A DNA stretch of 63,979 nucleotides from an uncultured Eubacteriales bacterium. GTDB taxonomy: Bacteria; Bacillota; Clostridia; Oscillospirales; Oscillospiraceae. The stretch's first letter is position 1, and each line of letters opens with the position of its first letter. The stretch covers positions 1 to 63,979 of the forward strand of contig CAKTSK010000010.1 in assembly GCA_934597725.1 (NCBI GenBank). The letters are read 5' to 3'. Shown here piece after piece: positions 1 to 6,162 of the stretch. The translations under genes were made by a program, and so were the position numbers. The notes below the pieces were generated by a model. That model saw only the letters and a list, made by a program, of their open reading frames with translations, made no database searches and was not told the DNA's origin.

Positions 1-987
1 GCTTTCATGCCCCACCCGGTCAGCGATTGCCAGGGCCGTAAAGCCCATGTCAATCAGCAGGGAAATGTGGCTGTGTCTCAAGTCGTGAATCCTGATCCGC
101 TTGACCCCCGCCTCTTTCGCTCCCCTGTCCATCTCCCGGTGAAGATAGGATTTCGTCACCGCAAAAATGCGGTCTGTCGGCTCCACGGCGTATAGGCTCT
201 TGATGTAGTCCTCCATTTCTTCACAGAGGAAAGCGGGCATTTGAATGACCCGGTTGCTCTTGGACGTCTTGGGGTCGGTGATAACGTCCTGCCCTTTGAT
301 ACGCTGGTAGGATTTCGAGATAGAAACCGTCTGCTTCTCAAAGTCGAAGTCCGCCGGGGTGAGGGCCAGCAGCTCCCCCTCCCGGATACCGCACCAGTAG
401 AGCATTTCAAAGGCATAGTAGGAGAGGGGCTTGTCCATCATAGCATCAGCGAATTTCAGATACTCCGCTTTCGTCCAGAACAGCATTTCCCGGCCCTTGG
501 CCTTGCCCATGTTGCCCACCTGGGCGGCGGGGTTGGCTTTCAGATTGTAGTGCTTCACCGCATGATTGAAAACGGCGCTCAACTGATTGTGGAGCGTTTT
601 CAGATACACGGGAGAGTAAGGTTTGCCGTTCTTGTCCCGGTAGTTCAGCATTTCGCTCTGCCACGCCATGACCTCCTTGGAATGGATTTCGCTCATTTTC
701 CGCTTTCCAAAGTAGGGCACCAGCTTTTTGTAGAGGATATGCTCTTTCGTCCCCCAGGTGTTCTCCTTGATACGGCCTTTCATGTCCGCAGCGTAGAGCG
801 CCACGAAGCTCTCAAAGGTCATATCCAGGTCGGCGGTCTGCTGTTGCAGGAACGTCCGTTCCCACTCCAGCGCCTCCCGCTTGGTCTTGAAACCCCGTTT
901 CATCTTCTTTTCCTTTTTCCCTGTCCAGTTCTCAAAGTAAAAGGACGCATACCATGTTCCCTTGGCCTTGTCTTTGTACGCTGGCAT
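1..987 (-). CDS. int: Tyrosine recombinase/integrase, Tn916/Tn5801-like, truncated by the window edge
   Basis: Site-specific recombinase that would excise and integrate the mobile element. The frame is open from ATG at 987, 329 residues, to the window edge. A ribosome-binding site (AAGGAGGG) precedes the ATG. The N-terminal ~60 residues look like the arm-DNA-binding domain, followed by a SAM-like core-binding domain (about 60-160) and the catalytic domain. Visible catalytic residues are Arg202 (in CGIREGEL), a Lys in the TSKSNR beta-hairpin, His301 and Arg304 in HDLRHSH, and His327 in RVGHES. The nucleophilic Tyr, expected shortly after, lies beyond position 1, so activity cannot be judged. 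It is transcribed away from guaA, directly after the small excisionase-like gene and from the same promoter. Family assignment is firm; the Tn5801 link is inferred from the neighbouring guaA 3' end. Confidence 0.93.
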   Translation of the reverse strand, partial: MPAYKDKAKGTWYASFYFENWTGKKEKKMKRGFKTKREALEWERTFLQQQTADLDMTFESFVALYAADMKGRIKENTWGTKEHILYKKLVPYFGKRKMSEIHSKEVMAWQSEMLNYRDKNGKPYSPVYLKTLHNQLSAVFNHAVKHYNLKANPAAQVGNMGKAKGREMLFWTKAEYLKFADAMMDKPLSYYAFEMLYWCGIREGELLALTPADFDFEKQTVSISKSYQRIKGQDVITDPKTSKSNRVIQMPAFLCEEMEDYIKSLYAVEPTDRIFAVTKSYLHREMDRGAKEAGVKRIRIHDLRHSHISLLIDMGFTALAIADRVGHES

Positions 988-999
988 TTTCTTCCCTCC

Positions 1000-1188
1000 T
1001 TACTGATTTTCCCGCAGTCCATAGAACTTTTCCTCGAAGTAACGTCTGCTCACCCGTCCGGGGATGGTGAGGAAACCTTTCTGCTTCAACTCCTCGTTCA
1101 TTTCCCGCACCAGCTTGTAGGCGTAGGGCTTGGAGATACCCAGCGCCCCGGCCACTTCCTCGGCCCGTACAAACAGCTCTTTGCTCAA
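1000..1188 (-). CDS. Small helix-turn-helix protein, excisionase-like
   Basis: A 62-residue DNA-binding protein with an HTH (AEEVAGALGISKPYAYKLV), followed by a basic segment and the end FEEKFYGLRENQ. Proteins of this type sit just upstream of integrase in Clostridia integrative elements and are annotated as excisionase or element regulator. I chose the TTG at 1188 because a perfect AAGGAGG lies 7 bases upstream. An ATG start at 1236 is possible but lacks such a site and would run into the promoter region. The stop is 12 bases before the integrase ATG, so the two are co-transcribed. The excisionase role is inferred from size and position. Confidence 0.75.
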   Translation of the reverse strand: MSKELFVRAEEVAGALGISKPYAYKLVREMNEELKQKGFLTIPGRVSRRYFEEKFYGLRENQ

Positions 1189-1240
1189 ATACAACACCTC
1201 CTTATCCCTTGTTCGCAAAATTGTTAATGCCGACATCCTT

Positions 1241-1270
1241 ATTATACATTCGCATGGTTGTTAATGTCAA
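1241..1270 (-). promoter_or_regulatory. SigA-type promoter for excisionase/integrase
   Basis: Reading leftward: TTGACA at 1270-1265, an 18-base spacer, and TATAAT at 1246-1241. Both hexamers match consensus. The motif TTGTTAATG occurs beside and inside it (about 1221 and 1258), which suggests operator control. Confidence 0.8.
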
Positions 1271-1302
1271 GAGTTTATTTCGCAATTTTGTTAATTTTCT
1301 TC

Positions 1303-1331
1303 TTGCATATTTCGCTTATTTGCGCTATACT
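1303..1331 (+). promoter_or_regulatory. SigA-type promoter for the XRE regulator
   Basis: TTGCAT at 1303-1308, 17-base spacer, TATACT at 1326-1331, just upstream of the regulator start at 1354. It is back to back with the integrase promoter; a third TTGTTAAT motif lies at about 1288-1295. Confidence 0.75.
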
Positions 1332-1353
1332 ATTTTCAAAGGCGGTGGAACAT

Positions 1354-1911
1354 ATGACAGTAGGAGAAAAAATCAAGAAAATCCGCACATTTCGGGGTAT
1401 GACGCAAAAGGAATTGGGGCTGGCTATCGGTTTTGAGGAAAAGGGAGCGGATAACCGTATTGCCCAGTACGAAACGAACTACCGTGTGCCCAAGAGGGAG
1501 CTGTTGGACAAGATTGCCCAGGCCCTGCGGGTAGACCGCCAGAACTTCTACACTATTCAACCCGGCTGTGCCGAGGACTTCATGCGGACGTTCTTCTGGC
1601 TGGACGAGGACAGCCCCGGTTCCATCCGCCTGTTTCAGCTTGTCCGCAACCCCGGCAAGATAGGGGCCTCCGATGATACCGCCGTTCGATACAACGACAC
1701 GGACGACTGGCCCGCTCAACCTCCTGTGGGTATCTACTTCAACTATGGTCTCGTTGATGATTTCATGCGGGAATGGCTCTTGCGCCAGCAGGAGCTACAC
1801 GCCGGGGAGATTACCAGGGAAGAATACTTTGAATGGAAAATCAACTGGCCGCTTACTTGTGATGACAGCAAACGGTTTGACAACTATGTTCCTTGGAGAA
1901 AAGAAAAATAG
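1354..1911 (+). CDS. XRE-family transcriptional regulator of the mobile element
   Basis: 185 residues. The N-terminal ~65 form an XRE/Cro-type HTH (KIRTFRGMTQKELGLAIGF, then RIAQYETNYRVPKRELLDKI). The C-terminal ~110 residues are acidic and aromatic and form no domain I recognise; this long tail is typical of clostridial element regulators. The start at ATG 1354 follows a GGCGGTGG-type ribosome-binding site and fits the HTH beginning, whereas an upstream ATG at 1258 would put the promoter inside the gene. It is divergent from excisionase/integrase and probably represses that promoter and its own through the TTGTTAAT repeats between them. It is the last gene before the guaA-proximal end of the element. 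Confidence 0.85.
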   Translation: MTVGEKIKKIRTFRGMTQKELGLAIGFEEKGADNRIAQYETNYRVPKRELLDKIAQALRVDRQNFYTIQPGCAEDFMRTFFWLDEDSPGSIRLFQLVRNPGKIGASDDTAVRYNDTDDWPAQPPVGIYFNYGLVDDFMREWLLRQQELHAGEITREEYFEWKINWPLTCDDSKRFDNYVPWRKEK

Positions 1912-1966
1912 GGCAAGCAAAACCGCCCTGCTGAATTTGTCGTTCAGCAGGGCGGTTTGCTTGCCC
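1911..1966 (+). terminator. Long near-perfect hairpin after the XRE gene
   Basis: Arms at 1911-1935 and 1943-1966 pair over 24 bases with one bulged A; the loop is 7 bases. It begins at the last base of the stop codon. Only three T residues follow, so it may stop transcription both into and out of the element rather than being a simple intrinsic terminator. Confidence 0.7.
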
Positions 1967-2094
1967 TTTGCAATCATTCTCTTGTGTGGCCGGGTTGAAA
2001 CGAATAGTATCAATCCAGTATCACAAGGCAAAGTGACAGGTCAAAAACCCTGTATTCATGCGGGTTTGCGCCGTTTTGACGGTCATTCCCACTC
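1967..2094. other. Candidate element/chromosome junction (att) at the guaA 3' end
   Basis: Between the hairpin and guaA lies about 115 non-coding bases holding an inverted pair GTCAAAA (2040-2046) and TTTTGAC (2074-2080), possible recombinase-binding arms. The last codons of guaA, read leftward, are GAGTGGGAATGA (2094-2083). That sequence is the known crossover core for Tn5801-type elements. The second copy would lie left of the window, so the duplication cannot be confirmed here. Confidence 0.5.
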
Positions 2095-3063
2095 AATCGT
2101 CCCACTGGGCTTCGGCGTCAGGTCAAACAGCACGCGGTTGACCCCCTTGACCTCCGCCGTGATCCGGGCGGTGATGTGCTGCAGCAGAGAGAAGGGCACG
2201 TCCTCCACGGTGGCAGTCATGGCGTCCACGGTGTTGACGGCACGCAGGATCACCGGCCAATCATAGGACCGGGCGTTGTCCCGGATGCCGGTGGACTTGA
2301 AGTCCGGCACCACGGTGAAATACTGCCACACCTTGCCCTCCAGGCCGTTTTTGGCAAACTCCTCCCGCAGGATGGCGTCGGATTCCCGCACAGCCTCCAG
2401 ACGGTCCCGGGTGATGGCACCCAGACAGCGCACCCCCAGGCCGGGGCCGGGGAAGGGCTGACGGAACACCATGCTGTCGGGCAGGCCCAACGCCTTGCCC
2501 ACCACACGGACCTCGTCCTTGAACAGCAGCTTTACAGGCTCCACCAGCTCAAACTGAAGATCCTCCGGCAGACCGCCCACGTTGTGGTGGGCCTTCACCG
2601 GGCCGCTCTCCAGGATGTCGGGGTAAATGGTGCCCTGGGCCAGGAACTCGATCCCCTCCAGCTTCCGGGCCTCTTCCTCAAAGACGCGGATAAACTCTGC
2701 GCCGATGATCTTCCGCTTGGTCTCGGGATCTGCCACGCCATCCAGCTTGTCCAGGAAGCGGTCCACCGCGTCTACATAGATCAGGTTGGCATCCAACTGG
2801 TTCCGGAAGACCTCGACGACCTGCTCCGGCTCACCCTTCCGCAGCAAGCCATGGTTGACATGAACACAGGTGAGTTGCTTGCCCACCGCCTTGATGAGCA
2901 GCGCCGCCACCACCGAGGAATCCACCCCGCCGGACAGGGCCAGCAGGACCTTTTTCTCACCGACCTGCGCCCGGATGGCTTCCAGCTGCTGCGCAATGAA
3001 TGCCTCGGCCAGCGCGGGGGTGGTGATCCGTTCCATAGATTCTGGACGTTTGTTATCAGCCAT
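2083..3063 (-). CDS. guaA: GMP synthetase, ATP-pyrophosphatase subunit only (no glutaminase domain)
   Basis: Makes GMP from XMP, ATP and an ammonia source. 326 residues. The PP-loop SGGVDSSV is near residue 45, and the C-terminal dimerisation domain ends in KPSGTIEWE, typical of GuaA. The usual bacterial protein is about 510 residues with an N-terminal class I glutamine amidotransferase domain; that domain is absent, so this resembles the split (GuaAb-type) enzyme. I chose ATG 3063 because GAGGAGG lies 8 bases upstream. The frame stays open to 3168, but those extra residues are not a glutaminase. No glutaminase subunit gene is seen nearby. The 3' end is a classical integration site. Confidence 0.92.
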   Translation of the reverse strand: MADNKRPESMERITTPALAEAFIAQQLEAIRAQVGEKKVLLALSGGVDSSVVAALLIKAVGKQLTCVHVNHGLLRKGEPEQVVEVFRNQLDANLIYVDAVDRFLDKLDGVADPETKRKIIGAEFIRVFEEEARKLEGIEFLAQGTIYPDILESGPVKAHHNVGGLPEDLQFELVEPVKLLFKDEVRVVGKALGLPDSMVFRQPFPGPGLGVRCLGAITRDRLEAVRESDAILREEFAKNGLEGKVWQYFTVVPDFKSTGIRDNARSYDWPVILRAVNTVDAMTATVEDVPFSLLQHITARITAEVKGVNRVLFDLTPKPSGTIEWE

Positions 3064-3124
3064 ATTCAGTTCCTCCTCAATTGGTTTCGGTTGGTTTCGG
3101 GTTCTTCCAAAAACTTGACAAATC

Positions 3125-3133
3125 ATTATAGCA
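3125..3133 (-). promoter_or_regulatory. Extended -10 promoter for guaA
   Basis: Read leftward, TGCTATAAT (3133-3125) is an extended -10 element; no good -35 is visible. The leader of about 55 bases contains a tandem TTGGTTTCGG repeat (about 3081-3100 on the + strand). I do not recognise a purine riboswitch there. Confidence 0.55.
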
Positions 3134-3179
3134 CAAATTTCGCGAAAAAGGACTGTCATTTTTTCCAAAATTTTATCGG

Positions 3180-4445
3180 CTATAACGGCAGGCAGACCAC
3201 CAGTTCAAACCGGCCATCTGCCGTGCGGGTCTCCAGAGAACCGCCATATCGTTTGGCGATCTCCCGCATACTGGGCAGCCCGAAGCCGTGGGCCGCTTTT
3301 TCCGGCTTTGTGGTGGCCAGCCCCGGCTTCTCATCGCCGGCCAGGGCATTGTCCACCCGCAGCATGAGCAGGCCCTTGTCTGCCCGGCAGCGCACGGTGA
3401 CCCTCTTGTCCCAGCTCTTTTCTGCGGCCTCCATGGCGTTGTCCAGGCTGTTGCCCAGCAGGGCACACAGGTCCATGTCCGCCACCGGCAGTTCCTTGGG
3501 CAGGGCGACTTGGAAAGACCCCGTCAGTCCCCGGCGCTCCATCTCCTCTGCCTTGGCCGTGAGGACCACGTTGGCCGTCTCGTTTTCACACAGCCGCGTC
3601 CCGCCAGAGAGGGAGGCCGAGTCCGTCAGCTGGTCCAGATACCCCAGCGCCTGGCCGGTCTCGCCCCGCTCCAGCAGCCCGCGCACCGCAGTAATATGGT
3701 TCCGCAGATCGTGGCGCAGGGTCCGCACCTGCTGGTGCTCCCGGCGCATGCCCTGATAGTAGACCTCCCGCAGCCCGGCCAGGTAGACCCGCTGCTCCAG
3801 GTCCTCGTGGTCGGCCAGAGCCAGGATCACCAGGAGCAGGATCAGCGCCGTGAGAAACACGAAGGGCAGCAAGACCAGCCCCTGATTCATCGCCATGGCA
3901 TAGGCGGTGGCCGAACGATACTGGGGATACGTCAGCAGGACCTCTGCCACTAGCGCGAAAAAGGGCATCCAGGACAGCCCCAGCACCAGCTTCCACAGCC
4001 GGGGCGGCAGCGTGACCGTGCCTTTGGGCAGCCGCCGGCGAAAAAACAACACCAGCACCAGCAGCACGCCCGGCCGGATGAGCCGGGTCAGCAGCTCATA
4101 GTGAGCCGTCTCGATCCCATGGTAACCCAGATAAGTGTCCAGCAGCGCACACAGGGACATGATCACACAGAAAAACACGTTGGTCACAGCCAGCCGCCCC
4201 ATCCAGTTTCCCTGGGTCGCCAGCAGCGAGAGGGCGTAGAAAAAAGGGGCCGTATACAGCATGTTCGGGTCCCCCACCCAGATGACCATGCCCGTGCTGG
4301 CCCCAAAGGTCAGGCACAGCAACAGTTTCCACCACCGCCTGGGCCGCACCGTTACAAAGTGAGCGGCCAGCCACGTCAGCAGTGCGCCGTTGAGAAGCAC
4401 CAGCAGCAGCGCCAGCGCAGTGGTGGCCACGGTAAATACCGTCAT
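3180..4445 (-). CDS. GHKL sensor histidine kinase (AgrC-like)
   Basis: 421 residues. The N-terminal ~200 hold about six hydrophobic helices. Then comes a dimerisation/phosphoacceptor segment with LRHDLRNHI (His near residue 240) and a GHKL ATPase domain with the N-box LLGNSLDNAMEAAE and the glycine motif HGFGLPSM. This architecture is that of AgrC/ComD-like kinases that pair with LytTR regulators. It begins one base after the regulator's stop, so the two form a regulator-kinase operon. The signal is unknown; a peptide is plausible from the family, and the divergent ABC exporter suggests sensing or resistance to an antimicrobial peptide. Confidence 0.9.
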   Translation of the reverse strand: MTVFTVATTALALLLVLLNGALLTWLAAHFVTVRPRRWWKLLLCLTFGASTGMVIWVGDPNMLYTAPFFYALSLLATQGNWMGRLAVTNVFFCVIMSLCALLDTYLGYHGIETAHYELLTRLIRPGVLLVLVLFFRRRLPKGTVTLPPRLWKLVLGLSWMPFFALVAEVLLTYPQYRSATAYAMAMNQGLVLLPFVFLTALILLLVILALADHEDLEQRVYLAGLREVYYQGMRREHQQVRTLRHDLRNHITAVRGLLERGETGQALGYLDQLTDSASLSGGTRLCENETANVVLTAKAEEMERRGLTGSFQVALPKELPVADMDLCALLGNSLDNAMEAAEKSWDKRVTVRCRADKGLLMLRVDNALAGDEKPGLATTKPEKAAHGFGLPSMREIAKRYGGSLETRTADGRFELVVCLPL

Positions 4446-4446
4446 C

Positions 4447-5160
4447 TCACTCCACCTCCAGCGCCCCTCGGGTCAGGGCGATCATGGCCGCCTGCTGGCA
4501 GGAGCGGCTGATGGGCAAGATCTCCTCCCCCACCAGGACCTGATTGCCGGAAACCTGGCGCACCGCGCCCACCCGGACCAGATAGCGCTGGTGGACCCGC
4601 ACAAATTCCTCCCCCAGCTCCTGGGCCACCTGATCCAGTTTCCCGTAAAAGACATAGGACGCCTCGGTGGTCACGCAGGTGACCTGCCGGCGGTCAGAGG
4701 TAAAATACAGGATCTGCCGCCGGGGAATGCGATAGGTGACCTCTCCCCGGCGGCAGAGATAGACCTGGTCCTCGGTCCGCAGCAGGGCGGCGGCCGCCCG
4801 GGTCAGCACCTCTTCCAGCTGCGGCGGCTTGGGCGGTTTCAGCAGATAGCCCAGGGCGCCCACCGCATAGCCGTCAAAAACATGGTCCGGGTACCCGGTC
4901 ACAAAGACCAGCGGCAGAGCCTCGTCCCGCCGGCGCAGCTGCCGGGCGGTCTCCATCCCGTTCAGTTCCCCCATCTCCATGTCCAGAAACACCAGGTTCA
5001 GCTCCCCTGGGTGGCGGTCCATCCAGCCCAGCAGGCCCTCTCCAGAGGAAAATTCCAGCATCCTGGCTTTTTGCCCCTTGGGCTCCAGCAGGCGCTCCAG
5101 AGCCGCCCGCAGGGCCAGACGGGCGTCGTATTGGTCGTCACAGATCCCGATGGAAAACAC
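4447..5160 (-). CDS. LytTR-family response regulator
   Basis: 237 residues. The receiver domain (1-120) has the acidic pair Asp8/Asp9, phosphoacceptor Asp60 in VFLDMEMGELNG, and Lys in GYLLKP. A C-terminal LytTR DNA-binding domain (about 135-235) follows, with FVRVHQRYLV typical of the fold. I chose GTG at 5160, 9 bases after AAGGAGG; the receiver starts right there (FSIGICDD), and the longer open frame to 5439 runs through the repeat-rich intergenic region. Kinase follows in the same operon. Likely target: the repeats upstream of the divergent ABC exporter. Confidence 0.9.
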   Translation of the reverse strand: MFSIGICDDQYDARLALRAALERLLEPKGQKARMLEFSSGEGLLGWMDRHPGELNLVFLDMEMGELNGMETARQLRRRDEALPLVFVTGYPDHVFDGYAVGALGYLLKPPKPPQLEEVLTRAAAALLRTEDQVYLCRRGEVTYRIPRRQILYFTSDRRQVTCVTTEASYVFYGKLDQVAQELGEEFVRVHQRYLVRVGAVRQVSGNQVLVGEEILPISRSCQQAAMIALTRGALEVE

Positions 5161-5196
5161 AGCCCATCCCCTCCTTATCCTTTGGGAAGATACCAT

Positions 5197-5229
5197 CGTG
5201 TGGTACACTCTCCCAGATTGTACCACACG
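5197..5229. promoter_or_regulatory. Perfect 10-bp inverted repeat upstream of the response regulator
   Basis: CGTGTGGTAC (5197-5206) and GTACCACACG (5220-5229) are exact inverted copies separated by 13 bases. A partial third arm, TACCA, lies at 5191-5195. It lies just 5' of the regulator's ribosome-binding site, so it could be an operator or an RNA hairpin in the leader. Confidence 0.5.
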
Positions 5230-5248
5230 GGGCGGCGTCCGCCAATCC

Positions 5249-5330
5249 CAAGTTGACAGGGCGCCGCCCCGAATTTGACCGCCAGCCGGCCAAACTTGAC
5301 AGTCCCCTCTCCCGCGCCGCCAAACTTGAC
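5249..5330 (+). promoter_or_regulatory. Array of four direct repeats, LytTR-box-like
   Basis: CAAGTTGAC (5249-5257), GAATTTGAC (5271-5279), AAACTTGAC (5292-5300) and AAACTTGAC (5322-5330). Offsets are 22, 21 and 30 bases. LytTR regulators bind pairs of roughly 9-bp direct repeats about 21-22 bp apart, so the first three copies fit that geometry. The array lies between the LytTR regulator and the ABC exporter. Binding itself is inference. Confidence 0.55.
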
Positions 5331-5413
5331 CGCAGCCCGGCCAAAAAAAACAGGCCGGGTTGTCCGGCAGCACCGCAGAGGATAAGATGAACGCAGAAAG
5401 GAAGGGATCGACA

Positions 5414-6157
5414 ATGCTGACTGTAACCAATCTACACAAATCCTATCAGGTGGGAAAGACCACCTACGAAGTGCTCAAGGGCATCTCCCTGCAAGTGGAA
5501 AAGGGAGAGTTCGTGGCCGTGATGGGGCCTTCCGGCTCCGGCAAGACCACGCTGCTCAACTGCATTTCCTGCTACATCCCCGCCGACAGCGGGCAGATCA
5601 CCCTGGGCGAGCGCCAGCTGGCGCTGCTGGACGAGACCTCTCTGGCCACGGTGCGAAACAAACAGCTGGGCTTTGTTTTTCAGGACTTCCTGCTGCTGGA
5701 CGGGCTGACCGTCCGCCAGAACATCCTCCTGCCCGCCATCATCGGCGGCAGCGTGGGACAGGCCGTGGAGGACCGGGCCGACCAGCTGTGCCAGGTCTTT
5801 GGCATCTCCGCCATCCGGGACAAATATCCGGCAGAGATCTCCGGCGGCGAGAAGCAGCGCACCGCCGTGGCCCGGGCGCTGATCAACAATCCCCTGCTCA
5901 TCCTGGCCGACGAGCCCACGGGCAACCTGGACTCCAAGTCCAGCCGGGCGGTGATCTCCTCCTTTGAGCAGGCCCGGGACGCCTTGCAGGCCACCATCTT
6001 CATGGTCACCCACGACTCCTTTGCCGCCTCCTTCTGTGACCGGGTCATCATCCTCCAGGACGGCGTGGTCTGGCGGGTGCTGACCAAGGGGGCCCTGGCC
6101 CGGGAAGACTTCCAGGATCAGCTGCTGGACTCCATCCGGGAAATGGGAAGGGAGTGA
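5414..6157 (+). CDS. ABC transporter ATPase, BceA/MacB type
   Basis: 247 residues. Powers the membrane permease encoded next. Walker A GPSGSGKTTLLN (near residue 38), Q-loop, signature ISGGEKQR, Walker B LLILADEPTGNLD, and switch His in MVTHD. The sequence is typical of peptide-detoxification and lipoprotein-type MacB/BceA ATPases. I chose ATG 5414 after AAAGGAAGGG; an in-frame ATG at 5387 is possible. Its stop overlaps the region of the permease start. BceAB-type exporters usually pair with a BceS kinase and OmpR regulator, but here the divergent neighbours are a GHKL kinase and LytTR regulator. Confidence 0.93.
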   Translation: MLTVTNLHKSYQVGKTTYEVLKGISLQVEKGEFVAVMGPSGSGKTTLLNCISCYIPADSGQITLGERQLALLDETSLATVRNKQLGFVFQDFLLLDGLTVRQNILLPAIIGGSVGQAVEDRADQLCQVFGISAIRDKYPAEISGGEKQRTAVARALINNPLLILADEPTGNLDSKSSRAVISSFEQARDALQATIFMVTHDSFAASFCDRVIILQDGVVWRVLTKGALAREDFQDQLLDSIREMGRE

Positions 6158-6162
6158 GAAAG

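Noticed and set aside
2095..3063. guaA as a pseudogene truncated by the mobile element
   Set aside because: The 3' end is complete (KPSGTIEWE-stop) and the missing part is the N-terminal domain, on the far side from the element.
3064..3170. Purine riboswitch upstream of guaA
   Set aside because: The leader is only about 55 bases and lacks the conserved purine-aptamer loops.
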